Shown here in pieces: positions 19,080-27,785 of a stretch of 64,000 bases of DNA. This DNA comes from Nocardia rhamnosiphila NBRC 108938 (lineage in GTDB: Bacteria > Actinomycetota > Actinomycetes > Mycobacteriales > Mycobacteriaceae). The notes beneath the pieces are model-generated. The model had not been told where the DNA came from, made no database searches, and saw only the letters and a list, made by a program, of their open reading frames with translations. Location: NCBI RefSeq assembly GCF_000720425.1, contig NZ_JOAJ01000001.1, positions 1,612,001 through 1,676,000 of the forward strand, in the 5' to 3' direction. Within the stretch, counting starts at the first letter, position 1. Each line of letters opens with the position of its first letter. Position numbers and translations under genes: made by a program.

Positions 19080-20123
19080 GTGCCCGCGCTTTCTCGACGA
19101 ACTCTCGTTCTCGGCTTCGTCGCGGCTGTCGCGGCGATGAGCACGGCCTGCGGCGGCTCCGCGCCGTCGGCGAATCTGCCGGTATCCGGCGAGTGGGCGG
19201 AGGTGGTGGCAGCCGCCGAGGCCGAGGGCAGCGTCCACCTCTACTCGACCCAGCACCCGGACAACCTGGCGAAGCTGAAAACAGCGTTCGAGCGGAAGTA
19301 CCCGCGCATCACCCTGGAGTTCACCCGCGGCACCGATGTGGAGATCAATCCCCGGGTCGAGACCGAGCACCGGACCGGGCGCGGAACCGCCGATGTGCAT
19401 ATGACCTCCGATCCGGTCTGGACGGCCACCGCGGCCGAATCCGGCACATACTCCGTGGAACCGGTCGGCCCGTCCTTCGCCGACCCGGCCTACGGCCGGG
19501 AGCGCAGCGTCCGTGGTGACCGGTTCTTCCTGACCAGTGCCGCGGTCTTCGGGCTGGGCTGGAACACCACCGCGTTGCCGCGGGGCCTGGCGACACCGGC
19601 GGATCTACTGGATCCCGCACTACGCGGCCGGATCGGCGTGACCAACCCGAGCGGATTCGCCGCGGTGGTGGACCAGTATCAGTTCTTCGACCGCAATTGG
19701 GATCCCGACTTCACCGAGAAACTGGCCGCGCAGCAGCCGCGCATCTATCCGAGCGCGCTCGGTGTGGCGCAGGCGTTGAACTCCGGGGAGATCGTGGCGA
19801 CACCGATGGTGCAACCGCTGGTACGCGAGCAGGCCGCCGGGGCACCGGTCGACTGGAAACTCCCTGGCCCCGCCTGGGGCACACCATGGTACAGCCATGT
19901 CCTGGCCTCGGCTCCGCACCCGAACGCCGCACAGGTGCTCGCCGATTTCCTCGTCACCCGAGACGGGCAGACGGCGCTGTCGACCGGCTATGCCGCCGCC
20001 CTGCCCGATATCGAGGGCGCCGTGGCACGAGCCCAGGACGTCCCCTTCCCCGATACCGCCGCCCTCACCCCGGACGCCGTCACCCGTTACCAGCAGACAT
20101 GGCAGGGGATGTTCCAGCGCTGA
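19080..20123 (+). CDS. substrate-binding lipoprotein, iron(III)-type (SBP)
   Basis: The 347-residue protein has a lipoprotein signal (hydrophobic residues 9-19, then STAC|GG with Cys near 24). The family-1/6 solute-binding fold begins VHLYSTQHPDNLAKLKTAFERKYP, typical of ferric-iron, thiamine or phosphonate binders. Later parts include ALNSGEIVATPMVQPLV and HPNAAQVLADFLVTRDGQ. It should be tethered outside the membrane. No permease or ATPase gene is adjacent, so it is an orphan component. The AT-rich operator-like repeat in its promoter suggests tight regulation. Confidence 0.78.
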   Translation: MPALSRRTLVLGFVAAVAAMSTACGGSAPSANLPVSGEWAEVVAAAEAEGSVHLYSTQHPDNLAKLKTAFERKYPRITLEFTRGTDVEINPRVETEHRTGRGTADVHMTSDPVWTATAAESGTYSVEPVGPSFADPAYGRERSVRGDRFFLTSAAVFGLGWNTTALPRGLATPADLLDPALRGRIGVTNPSGFAAVVDQYQFFDRNWDPDFTEKLAAQQPRIYPSALGVAQALNSGEIVATPMVQPLVREQAAGAPVDWKLPGPAWGTPWYSHVLASAPHPNAAQVLADFLVTRDGQTALSTGYAAALPDIEGAVARAQDVPFPDTAALTPDAVTRYQQTWQGMFQR

Positions 20124-20214
20124 TCACCCGCATGGGCCGGCTCTCGCGACGCCGGGTGGCACGCATCCGCGCCCGGACCGTACGCGCCACGGCGGCGATC
20201 GCCTCGCACGCCAG

Positions 20215-21318
20215 TCACCCGCGAGCCGGGTGGTGATGGTCTCGCGGTGGGGTGAGTTCGTCGACCACCACCAGGTTCCCACCGGATTGTTTGGCGCGAT
20301 ACATGGCGGCGTCGGCGGATTGCAGCAGCCGATCCGGGGTCGGGCGCGGACACCCGGGACAGGCCGCCGCGTCGAAGACCGCGACACCCACACTCGCGGT
20401 GACCTCCACCGCGGTCTCCGGTGGGTCGGCGACCGCACGGCGCAGACGTTCGGCCTCGGCGCGCGCGGCCGCCGCGTCCATCGGCGCGGCCACCACGAAC
20501 TCCTCGCCACCGGTGCGCGCCACCACCGCCGTCTCCCCCGCGGCGGTGTGTAACCGCCGGGCCGTCCGTACCAGGACGGTATCGCCGACACGATGCCCCC
20601 AGGTGTCGTTCACGCTCTTGAACCGGTCGAGATCGAAGCTCATGACGCAGATCGCGGGAAACCGGTCGACCAGCAGCGGCAGCCGGATCTCCAGACCCCG
20701 GCGGTTCAGCAGTTCGGTCAGCGGGTCCGACAGCGATTCGGTGCGCAACAGCCAGTAGAGGATCTGCAACGCGGGTAGCGCGCTGACCACCGAGACGAAC
20801 AGCAGCAGGCCGACCGCGCAGGCCAACCGGATATCGCCGCCCCCGAGGGCGATCCGCACCGAGAACACGATCACCGACAGCAACGACCACGCCGAATGCG
20901 CTGCCAGGGCCCGCGCACTGTGGAAGAAGCCCAGGTAACTGCCGGTGACCACGAGCAGCACCGCGCCCATCGCCCCGAACAGCCGATCCGGGACCTGGAG
21001 GAACTCCATCGTGAACAGCACATCCGCGCCGCCGATCAGCGCCAGCGATTCGGTCTTGCTCGGCCAGGACAGCAACCACCAGCGCAGCGCCCACAGCGTC
21101 CCGCACAGCACCCCGACCGTCGAGGCGATGCCGGGATCACCGGCCGGCCCCACCGGCGTGCCCGCGATCACGGCGCCCATCACCGCGATCGCCGCGCCCG
21201 CGACGCCGATCAGGACTTTCAGCGGACCCAGCGCCGATCGCGCCGCCAGCGTGCGCACCAGCCAGCCGTAATCGACCGGGTCGTTCCACCAGGCCCGCAG
21301 TGTCTTGCTGTCATTCAT
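20215..21318 (-). CDS. membrane GGDEF diguanylate cyclase
   Basis: The 367-residue protein has about six to seven N-terminal membrane helices (residues 35-190) and a C-terminal GGDEF domain. The active-site loop is GGEEF (270-274), preceded by SDPLTELLNRRGLE and MSFDLDRFKSVNDTWGH. It should make cyclic di-GMP. No RxxD inhibitory site is visible just before the GGEEF loop. The ATG at 21318 follows AAGGGTGAG. It is a single gene with no linked EAL domain. Confidence 0.85.
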   Translation of the reverse strand: MNDSKTLRAWWNDPVDYGWLVRTLAARSALGPLKVLIGVAGAAIAVMGAVIAGTPVGPAGDPGIASTVGVLCGTLWALRWWLLSWPSKTESLALIGGADVLFTMEFLQVPDRLFGAMGAVLLVVTGSYLGFFHSARALAAHSAWSLLSVIVFSVRIALGGGDIRLACAVGLLLFVSVVSALPALQILYWLLRTESLSDPLTELLNRRGLEIRLPLLVDRFPAICVMSFDLDRFKSVNDTWGHRVGDTVLVRTARRLHTAAGETAVVARTGGEEFVVAAPMDAAAARAEAERLRRAVADPPETAVEVTASVGVAVFDAAACPGCPRPTPDRLLQSADAAMYRAKQSGGNLVVVDELTPPRDHHHPARG

Positions 21319-21560
21319 CGACTCACCCTTGGTCCCGACCGCGTTGCCCACCGTAGCCCGTACCGACTCCCGGATTTCCGGAAATCCAACCGGCCGGTCC
21401 GGGCAGTCCAGACCGGACATTATTCCCCGGGCCGGAACGGCCGGAGCAGAGACATCGAGGTGTGGCACGCGAGTCGGCCGGCGCATCGGCAGCCGGCGGC
21501 TCCGGCTCCCCGGCTACCCAGGGGCCGGACCCGACCCGAGAGTCCCGGCACTGTGCCCGC

Positions 21561-22949
21561 TCACCGCATATCCGGCGACCGGGGCCCGGGTACTGATGGA
21601 CGGGACGGCGTCCGGTCCGGACGGCCGACCGCCTCCCCACCGCAACCGGCCCGCTCGGCGAGTTCCCGCACTGCACCACGGATTCCTGTCGCGAGCACGT
21701 CGATATCGGGAGTGGAGTCGTAGTCGCCGGTGATGCCGAACACCAGGTGATCGTGATAGCTGAGGATCGCGATCGCGGTCCGTAGGCGCAGGGCGATCGG
21801 CACCGCGGGCAACAGTTCCAGCACCGGCCGGCCCTGCAGGGTGAGCGGGTGCCGGGGACCGGGCACATTGGTCGCCAGCCCCGCGATCCCGTGCTGGGGA
21901 AACCGGGCCGCGAGCCGCAGCGTCCACGCCACGGCAGCGAACGGTAGCCCGCGCGCCAACCCGAGAACGAGGTGTTCGGCACGCGGCGCACCGCCCGACT
22001 TGTGCGCTTTCATGGTCATATGGATCGCGCGTAGCCGGTCGACCGGGTCGACGCGGCCGACCGGCAGATCGGGCAGCACCGCCGAGACCCGGTTGTCCAT
22101 GACATATTTCGCGTGTTCGGCACGCATGGAGACCGGAACCAGAATCCGAAGCGGGTGCGCCTCCGGTTCCTCATCGCGCCCGAGCAACAGGTCCCGGTAT
22201 CCCGCGGTGATCGCGGCCAGGACGACATCGTTGACGGTCACGTGGTAGGCGGCACCGATAGCGGAAACCACCGGCAGCGACAGGCGCACCGCGGTGAACC
22301 GGCGCCGGTGCCCGATCGGACCGTTCAGCGACGACACCGGACCCTGCTCGAGAACCGCGGCACCGACCGGAACGAGGCTGCGCACGGCGCCGAACACCGC
22401 CGCGGGAAGCTTCGCCCACCCCGTGGTTCCCGCCTGCTTCCGTACCCGGCCGGTGCTGCGGGCCGGCCCATTGTCCACCGGTAGCGCATCGCAGAGGGTC
22501 TCGAACACGGCCAGCCCCGATATTCCGTCCACCAGACTGTGATGGGCCTTCAGGATCACCGCCCAGCGATCATCGGCCAAACCCTCCACCGCCACGCACT
22601 CCCACAGGGGACGGTCCCGGTCGAGTCGCTCCTCGATCTCGGCTGCCACCAACTCCCACAACGCTCTGTCCCGTCCCGGCCGCGGCACTGCCACCCACCG
22701 CAGGTGATGGCCCAGATCGAAAGCCGCGTCGTCTTCCCATTCCGGTGCGGCCATGTCGAGCACGGTGCGACGCACCCGCTGCCGCATCCGGGGCATTCCG
22801 GCAATTCGCGTGTTCAGCAGGGCCGCGAACTCCTCGTGTCGCGGCGGCGGGCCGGCCAGCACCGCTGTCACCGCGATGCCCAGACTGATCCGCCGGTCGG
22901 CGTCCTCCAACTCGATGAATCCGGTATCGAGCGGCCGTAGCTCGTTCAC
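21561..22949 (-). CDS. WS/DGAT wax ester/triacylglycerol synthase (Tgs1-like)
   Basis: The 462-residue protein aligns with mycobacterial Tgs1: LDTGFIELEDADRRISLGI at the N-terminus, WEDDAAFDLGHHLRWVAVPRPG, and the catalytic HHSLVDG near residue 136. It transfers acyl-CoA to diacylglycerol or fatty alcohols to make storage lipid. Tgs1 (Rv3130c) is a DosR-regulon gene in M. tuberculosis. The GTG start at 22949 overlaps the stop of the upstream WS/DGAT gene (GTGA), so both enzymes are co-translated. Confidence 0.85.
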   Translation of the reverse strand: MNELRPLDTGFIELEDADRRISLGIAVTAVLAGPPPRHEEFAALLNTRIAGMPRMRQRVRRTVLDMAAPEWEDDAAFDLGHHLRWVAVPRPGRDRALWELVAAEIEERLDRDRPLWECVAVEGLADDRWAVILKAHHSLVDGISGLAVFETLCDALPVDNGPARSTGRVRKQAGTTGWAKLPAAVFGAVRSLVPVGAAVLEQGPVSSLNGPIGHRRRFTAVRLSLPVVSAIGAAYHVTVNDVVLAAITAGYRDLLLGRDEEPEAHPLRILVPVSMRAEHAKYVMDNRVSAVLPDLPVGRVDPVDRLRAIHMTMKAHKSGGAPRAEHLVLGLARGLPFAAVAWTLRLAARFPQHGIAGLATNVPGPRHPLTLQGRPVLELLPAVPIALRLRTAIAILSYHDHLVFGITGDYDSTPDIDVLATGIRGAVRELAERAGCGGEAVGRPDRTPSRPSVPGPRSPDMR

Positions 22950-24370
22950 GATATGCCCGAACGCTCTCCGGAGCGTGCCACCATCCCGTCGTGACGCGGA
23001 TTCGGTTGCGGGGCGAACGCAGCCACCTTGCGGAAACCGGAGGCCAGGCATTCGGTGAACTCCGGTAGATCCGGCACCGCCGCGGTGTCGGCGTTGATCC
23101 CCACCGCGCATGTTCCCATGTGGGAGATGAGCGTCGCGTTGAACGCGGTACCGATGGTCGGCCCGAAGGCGTGTATCCGCTCGACCTCCGCGCCCGCCAG
23201 ATACAGCGGAACCGGGGAGCCCGCAACATCCGAGGCCACGAAATCGACATGTCTGAGCATCTGCGCGACGGCACCGGCGGGAAGCCGGTTGAACACCGCC
23301 GCCACCGCGTTGGACCAGGGGATCGCCGGTTCCCGGCGCCAACGCTCCACGAGGCCACGCACCGCCCACATCAGTTCCCCGACATCGTCGGTGTCGGCGG
23401 GAACGGCGAACCTGGCCAGGGTGATGCGATTACCGCCGGGCGGGTCCTCGGCAGTCCGGGTACTGATCGGCACGGTCACCCGAACCCGGGTGAGCGACAC
23501 GTCGTAACGCCGATGGTAGGAACGCAATCCGAGCAACAGCGCGGTGAGAAAGACGTCGTTGACGGTGCATCCCGCCCGAACCGCGGGCTCCTCCAGCTGG
23601 GCGAATGGCACTTCCAGCACGGTCAGCCGCCGGCCGAGTCCACGTCCGATCATCACCGGCGACATGGTCTCGGTAACCGGACGGGCCAGGCGAGCCAGGG
23701 AGGAAACCATCGCCGCACCGTCACGTACGGCGCCCACTGGATCGGCCGCGGCACGCACCGATGCGGTGGCGACCGCGGCGGCGCCACCCCGCACCAACCC
23801 CCATCCGGCGGACCAGTTCCACGCGAGTACATCGGCGACCGGCGCCGCCCGATGTGGTTCCCGTTCGCGCACCGGTCCGCGTTCGGTGCCCTCCCGGGTG
23901 AAGTCCAGTACTTCCGTGGCGATCTGCATACCGCCGACGCCGTCGGTGAGGCTGTGATGAACTTTCAGCACGGCCGCGCTTCCGCCGCCGGGCCGGCCCG
24001 ACAGCAGCGTGAAGGTCCACAGCGGTCGCACCGGATCGAACGCTGTCATCACCTCGTTGCGGGCGAATTCGAGCACGGCCGCCTGATCCGCCGGTGGCGG
24101 CAGCGCGATACGCCGGAGATGCCAGGAGAGATCGAAATTCGGGTCGTACTGCCAGCGCGGCGGGGTGAGCCCGAGCGGCGCCGCGGCCAGTACATGGCGG
24201 AAACCGGGCGCGACCCGTGTCCCCCGGTCGAAGACGCGCACCAGCCGGTCCCACTCCGGTTCCGAGTCGAGGACCAGGACCGAGACGATTGTCGACCGCA
24301 GCGCGGGATCCTGTTCCATACTCCAGGTGAACAGGTCCGACTGGGTCATATGGGACTCGCGAATGCCCAT
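22946..24370 (-). CDS. WS/DGAT acyltransferase, second copy
   Basis: The 474-residue protein belongs to the same family: LFTWSMEQDPALRSTIVSVL at the N-terminus, catalytic HHSLTDG near residue 142, and the C-terminal GTAFNATLISHMGTCAVGIN of the family's DUF1298 part. It probably makes wax esters or triacylglycerol. It is the first gene of a two-gene operon with the Tgs1-like gene. A later ATG at 24349 is possible. A DosR-like box (24452-24465) lies about 82 bases upstream of the start. Confidence 0.82.
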   Translation of the reverse strand: MGIRESHMTQSDLFTWSMEQDPALRSTIVSVLVLDSEPEWDRLVRVFDRGTRVAPGFRHVLAAAPLGLTPPRWQYDPNFDLSWHLRRIALPPPADQAAVLEFARNEVMTAFDPVRPLWTFTLLSGRPGGGSAAVLKVHHSLTDGVGGMQIATEVLDFTREGTERGPVREREPHRAAPVADVLAWNWSAGWGLVRGGAAAVATASVRAAADPVGAVRDGAAMVSSLARLARPVTETMSPVMIGRGLGRRLTVLEVPFAQLEEPAVRAGCTVNDVFLTALLLGLRSYHRRYDVSLTRVRVTVPISTRTAEDPPGGNRITLARFAVPADTDDVGELMWAVRGLVERWRREPAIPWSNAVAAVFNRLPAGAVAQMLRHVDFVASDVAGSPVPLYLAGAEVERIHAFGPTIGTAFNATLISHMGTCAVGINADTAAVPDLPEFTECLASGFRKVAAFAPQPNPRHDGMVARSGERSGIS

Positions 24371-24451
24371 GCGCAGCCGCTTTCATCGATCGGAGTCGAT
24401 CCCTGCGGAGTCGACCTCCCTACTGTCGCTCCCGTCACCGCGCGGCCGGCA

Positions 24452-24465
24452 GAGGCAAAGGTCAC
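24452..24465. promoter_or_regulatory. DosR-like box GAGGCA-AA-GGTCAC
   Basis: This matches the 6-2-6 half-site layout of mycobacterial DosR sites (core GGGACT-WW-AGTCCC and variants). It is 87 bases upstream of the WS/DGAT start. The right half is GGTCAC, a variant repeated at 27043, 60161 and 61305. Confidence 0.4.
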
Positions 24466-24525
24466 CGATTCGGACGAGTGGGTGACGAGCACCGCGCGCA
24501 ACGACCCGGACCCGCGGTCGCCCGG

Positions 24526-24539
24526 AGGACTTACGGCCC
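24526..24539. promoter_or_regulatory. DosR-like box AGGACT-TA-CGGCCC
   Basis: This is a good 6-2-6 match to the DosR consensus, 142 bases before the stress-protein start at 24681. Confidence 0.5.
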
Positions 24540-24680
24540 CGGCACCTCCGACGTCGGGCTCTTGCCCGCAGTTCCGCGTCAGGGGAACGCTGGTCTCACC
24601 GGTGCACCCGATCGGGCAGCCGGACAGTTCGAGGCCACGTATTCGGAGGACGTCATGCGTATACCGGGCAACCACGAGTC

Positions 24681-25595
24681 GTGTCGAGTACCAGCGACTC
24701 CCTAGCCATGGACGAACGCCCCGAGGGCGACCGGGTACCTCCGGTGATCCTCGGTACCGACGGCTCGTCCGCGTCGTTGAACGCCGCGCGCTGGGCCGCA
24801 TACATCGCCGGAGCACTGCACACCCCGCTTCTGGTGGTACACGTCCTTCCACTTCCCGGACACCGGCACGCCGCAGGTGCGCGACCGTGGTTCCACGGGC
24901 GCCGCCTCGCGAACCCGGTCCCGATCCCGGACCCGGACGCGGCGGTCGTCGTCCGCCGGACCGCATTGATCATCGGCAGCTGCTCCGCACCCGCCGTCGC
25001 GGAGCCGGACACCGAAATCGCCACCGGGTCGGCCACGGTGGTCCTCGTGGAGCGCAGCCGCCGAGCCCGGATGCTGGTGGTGGGTGCCCAGACGGCGTTC
25101 GGGGAGAGGCGAACCGGCCCGACGACGACGGGCGTCGTCGCACGGGCATACGCCCCGGTGGCCGTGTGGCGGGGTATGCCGGGCCATCCGATCCCGCGGG
25201 AGCGGCCGGTGGTCGCCGCGTTCGACGGCAGTGAGTCGACACTGCCGGCGCTGGTCCAGGGGTTCGAGTTGGCGGAAGCCCTCGGCGCGGGCCTCGAGGT
25301 GGTACGCCCTCGGTGCGGTATGCCGGGCGGTCGGTACGGCGCCGCAGCGGTGGTACCCCCGTCCCGGATCGGCGGCTCGACGGCGGGAATGGCCCGCGAA
25401 CATCCCGCGGTCAGGTCGAGCGAAACCACGGTCTCCGGTTCGCTCGCACATGTCCTGGCGCGCAGATCGGCCACGTCCCAACTTCTGGTCATCGCCGACC
25501 GACGCACAACCGGTGCGTCGGCGGCACCCGGGCCGACCGTCATGTTCCTGCTCCGTCATTCGAGGTGCCCGGTGCTCATCTGCCGTCCCCGATGA
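24681..25595 (+). CDS. tandem universal stress protein, degenerate ATP sites
   Basis: The protein (304 residues from GTG 24681, or 295 from ATG 24708) has two universal-stress domains. The first starts VPPVILGTDGSSASLNAARW and the second RPVVAAFDGSESTLPAL. Unlike the other three copies in this window, the ATP-binding G-x2-G-x9-G-S loop is broken in both halves: GAQTAFGERRTGPTTT and ADRRTTGASAAPGPT. It is probably a non-ATP-binding member. Tandem universal stress proteins are a hallmark of the DosR regulon, and a DosR-like box lies upstream. The start is uncertain because no strong ribosome site is visible. Confidence 0.72.
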   Translation: MSSTSDSLAMDERPEGDRVPPVILGTDGSSASLNAARWAAYIAGALHTPLLVVHVLPLPGHRHAAGARPWFHGRRLANPVPIPDPDAAVVVRRTALIIGSCSAPAVAEPDTEIATGSATVVLVERSRRARMLVVGAQTAFGERRTGPTTTGVVARAYAPVAVWRGMPGHPIPRERPVVAAFDGSESTLPALVQGFELAEALGAGLEVVRPRCGMPGGRYGAAAVVPPSRIGGSTAGMAREHPAVRSSETTVSGSLAHVLARRSATSQLLVIADRRTTGASAAPGPTVMFLLRHSRCPVLICRPR

Positions 25596-25612
25596 GCGCA
25601 CCCGACGCCGGC

Positions 25613-25864
25613 TCAGCCCGACCCGGTCAGGAAATCGACACACGACCGGATCGTGGCCAGCCTCGGATAATCGCTTTCCTCGATACGCCGGGAGCCGGCG
25701 GAAAGGCGTTCGACGAAGGTCAGGAAATCTATCGAATCCAGTTCCAGCGTGCTGCGTAGTTCCTCGTCGGCACCGAGTTCGGCGATCTGCTCGTCGGTGT
25801 CGAAGCCGCGCAGCGACGTACGAACCAGACGTTCGGCCTGCTCGGGGTCAGGATCTCGGCTCGC
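25613..25864 (-). CDS. acyl carrier protein, N-terminus frameshifted or atypical start
   Basis: The minus-strand frame reads DPDPEQAERLVRTSLRGFD, then a helix with EELRSTLELDSIDFLTFVERL, and ends SCVDFLTGSG. The DSID serine is in the position of the phosphopantetheine site of acyl carrier proteins. The frame has no ATG, GTG or TTG. It is closed upstream by a TGA at 25865-25867, and an ATG at 25866-25868 (MSEPRS then stop) is out of frame by one base. Either one base has been gained or lost near codon 5, or a non-standard start is used. It follows the Acg-type nitroreductase gene on the same strand by about 60 bases. Confidence 0.6.
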   Translation of the reverse strand, partial: ASRDPDPEQAERLVRTSLRGFDTDEQIAELGADEELRSTLELDSIDFLTFVERLSAGSRRIEESDYPRLATIRSCVDFLTGSG

Positions 25865-25927
25865 TCATAGATCGCTGCGTGCTCGAGCCGGTCGGCCCGG
25901 GTCACCCCCGGCCGCCGACGAAAGGTG

Positions 25928-26908
25928 TTACCGCAGCCGGTCGACCACTTCCGCGAGCGGGCGGCGGGGCGAGACGGGCACGGCGCCGGCGGCGACTTCC
26001 GCCCAGCCGACGCGAATGATCAGTTGTGGGAACCCGATACCGTCGAGTACCTCGCCCTGTACCGCCGCCCGGGTATCCGGCAGTTCCAGGGCCTCGCTCA
26101 TGGGGCAGGTCGCCATGCCGAGCACGGTCGCCGCGAGCAGTACAGCGCTGCCGGTTTCACCTGCCCGCAGGCGGGACAGACGATCGTCGGCAGGGGTGTG
26201 GATCAGGAGGAGACTGCCGCCCTGGGTCATCTCCTGCACCCCGGATTCGCTGAGGGTGGCTTCCGCGAATTCCCGGGTGAACGGATCGTCGTCCGCGACC
26301 GGTACCGCATTGCGCGCGGGTACGCCGTCGGCCGACGCGTGCCGCCCGCTCCACATCGACAGCTCGGCCCGGTACGACGGGTCGCGGCGATGCTGTCCGG
26401 CCGCCCGGGTGAATGCCGACATCAGGGTGGAGCGCCCCGGGCCGGTAGTGATCTCCCGCACCTCGGCGCCCTCCTCGGTACCCGCGGCCAGTAGCGTGGC
26501 CAGATCGGCGGGCGGAGTCTCCCACGACGAAACCCGTCGGCGATCGGTATGCCTGCGGTTGATCGCACGGGCCAGTTCCTCGTCCTCCGCGGTCGGCGTC
26601 ACGCGGGCGAACTCGATCGCGGCCAGATGCGCCGGATCCGCGGGATTCGGAATGCGGTGCACGATCGTCCGCCACCCCAGAGACCTGGCCGCGACCCGGA
26701 AATGGTGCAGCGCGGCCCCGCAACTGAGGATCTCGTCGCGCCCGTCCGGATCCGCGCAGGCCAGCCGCCGGCTCTCGTCGGCGTACAAGTGCACTGTCCG
26801 GTCACCCACCCGCCACTGCCAAGGTTGCGTATTGTGCACCGACGGGGCGCGAACGGCCAGCGCGAGGGCGGCGCGGACGGCCTCGGCGTCGGGGTGGATC
26901 CCGGTCAT
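25928..26908 (-). CDS. Acg-type nitroreductase-fold protein
   Basis: The 326-residue protein has the Acg-family signature RAPSVHNTQPWQW near residue 20, followed by DPDGRDEILSCGAALHH. The C-terminal half contains the second nitroreductase-like unit (GETGSAVLLAATVLGMATCP). Acg (Rv2032), Rv3127 and Rv3131 of M. tuberculosis are strongly DosR-regulated. Their role may be flavin storage or redox rather than nitroreduction. It is one of three copies here. DosR-like box 27043-27056 lies upstream at 27.0 kb. Confidence 0.85.
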   Translation of the reverse strand: MTGIHPDAEAVRAALALAVRAPSVHNTQPWQWRVGDRTVHLYADESRRLACADPDGRDEILSCGAALHHFRVAARSLGWRTIVHRIPNPADPAHLAAIEFARVTPTAEDEELARAINRRHTDRRRVSSWETPPADLATLLAAGTEEGAEVREITTGPGRSTLMSAFTRAAGQHRRDPSYRAELSMWSGRHASADGVPARNAVPVADDDPFTREFAEATLSESGVQEMTQGGSLLLIHTPADDRLSRLRAGETGSAVLLAATVLGMATCPMSEALELPDTRAAVQGEVLDGIGFPQLIIRVGWAEVAAGAVPVSPRRPLAEVVDRLR

Positions 26909-27042
26909 AACAGGTCCTCACTTTCGAATCGGTCCGCGCCCTCGGCCCGGAGAAAGCTGCGGCGCCTACACACCCCGGCCCTCGGGGTGGTCGCGGGCAG
27001 GTGTTCGCCTCTCAGCTTCGCGGCCGCCCGAGCGCGCCGAGA

Positions 27043-27056
27043 CAGGCGAAGGTCAC
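27043..27056. promoter_or_regulatory. DosR-like box CAGGCG-AA-GGTCAC
   Basis: This is a 6-2-6 element 135 bases upstream of the Acg-type gene (leftward) in the divergent gap. Confidence 0.35.
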
Positions 27057-27129
27057 CTGTCGAAGTGTCCTCCGGCAGTACCTCCACAGGCTCGTGCCGT
27101 AGGCCCGGCGCGAGCCCCGGCCCGCGCTC

Positions 27130-27143
27130 GGGTCCATGGTCCC
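27130..27143. promoter_or_regulatory. DosR-like box GGGTCC-AT-GGTCCC
   Basis: This 6-2-6 element has a perfect GGTCCC right half. It lies 58 bases before the ATG of the flavodoxin-PEP synthase operon. A start site 42 bases downstream would fall near 27179. Confidence 0.5.
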
Positions 27144-27200
27144 GGCGGCGGGGGTATCAGGACCCTCCTCCCGTACCGCGACTCGTTGGACCCTGAGGAC

Positions 27201-27755
27201 ATGACACCGAAGCGCCCGCATATCGCAGTCCTCTATGCCACCGAAGAGGGTTCCACCCGTGATATCGCCGAATACGTCGCGGCCGATCTCGAGGAGCGCA
27301 GCGCCGAAGTCGAACTGCACGATATCGACCACGCGCCCGACCCGTCCCGGTTCGACACCGTGATCCTGGGCAGCGCCATCCACGACATGGACTTCCTCCC
27401 GGCGGCCGCCGACTATCTACGCCATCACCGCGACCAGCTCGCCACCACCGACCTCCGGCTGTTCGGGGTGGGCCTCGGCCCGGCCCTGCGCGGCCCCCTC
27501 GGCCGCCGGCTGGGCAGGCTGGTCCCGCCGAAGATCAGCGCACTGTGCAAGGAGGTCGCCGCCCGGGACTACCGGGCGTTCGCCGGGCACTACGAACGCG
27601 CGGGGGTGTCGTTCAAGGCCCGTGCCCTCTACCGGCTCATGGGGGGCGGACGCTACGGCGATTTGCGCGACTGGCCCGCGATCATCGCCTGGTCCACGGC
27701 CCTCGGTGACTCGCTCGGCCTGCCCCGCGCCCGCGTCACCGTCATTCATCCCTGA
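27201..27755 (+). CDS. flavodoxin-domain protein (HemG-like)
   Basis: The 184-residue protein begins IAVLYATEEGSTRDIAEYVA, the FMN-phosphate loop of flavodoxins, and continues VILGSAIHDMDFLPAA. This matches the flavodoxin_5 / menaquinone-dependent protoporphyrinogen oxidase (HemG) family. It may carry electrons or act on heme precursors. The ATG follows TGAGGA. It is the first gene of the PEP synthase operon, ending 30 bases before ppsA, and a DosR-like box precedes it. Confidence 0.75.
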   Translation: MTPKRPHIAVLYATEEGSTRDIAEYVAADLEERSAEVELHDIDHAPDPSRFDTVILGSAIHDMDFLPAAADYLRHHRDQLATTDLRLFGVGLGPALRGPLGRRLGRLVPPKISALCKEVAARDYRAFAGHYERAGVSFKARALYRLMGGGRYGDLRDWPAIIAWSTALGDSLGLPRARVTVIHP

Positions 27756-27785
27756 GACATCGCTGCGCACCCCGGAGGAGCACCC

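Larger units (their letters stand above)
24371..24680. other. divergent promoter region with two DosR-like boxes
   Basis: This 310-base gap between the WS/DGAT operon (leftward) and a universal stress gene (rightward) holds no gene I recognise. It holds candidate DosR boxes at 24452-24465 and 24526-24539. Confidence 0.5.

Noticed and set aside
25749..27200. 484-codon extension of the flavodoxin frame
   Set aside because: It is antisense to the Acg-type gene. The flavodoxin fold begins at ATG 27201 with a good ribosome site.
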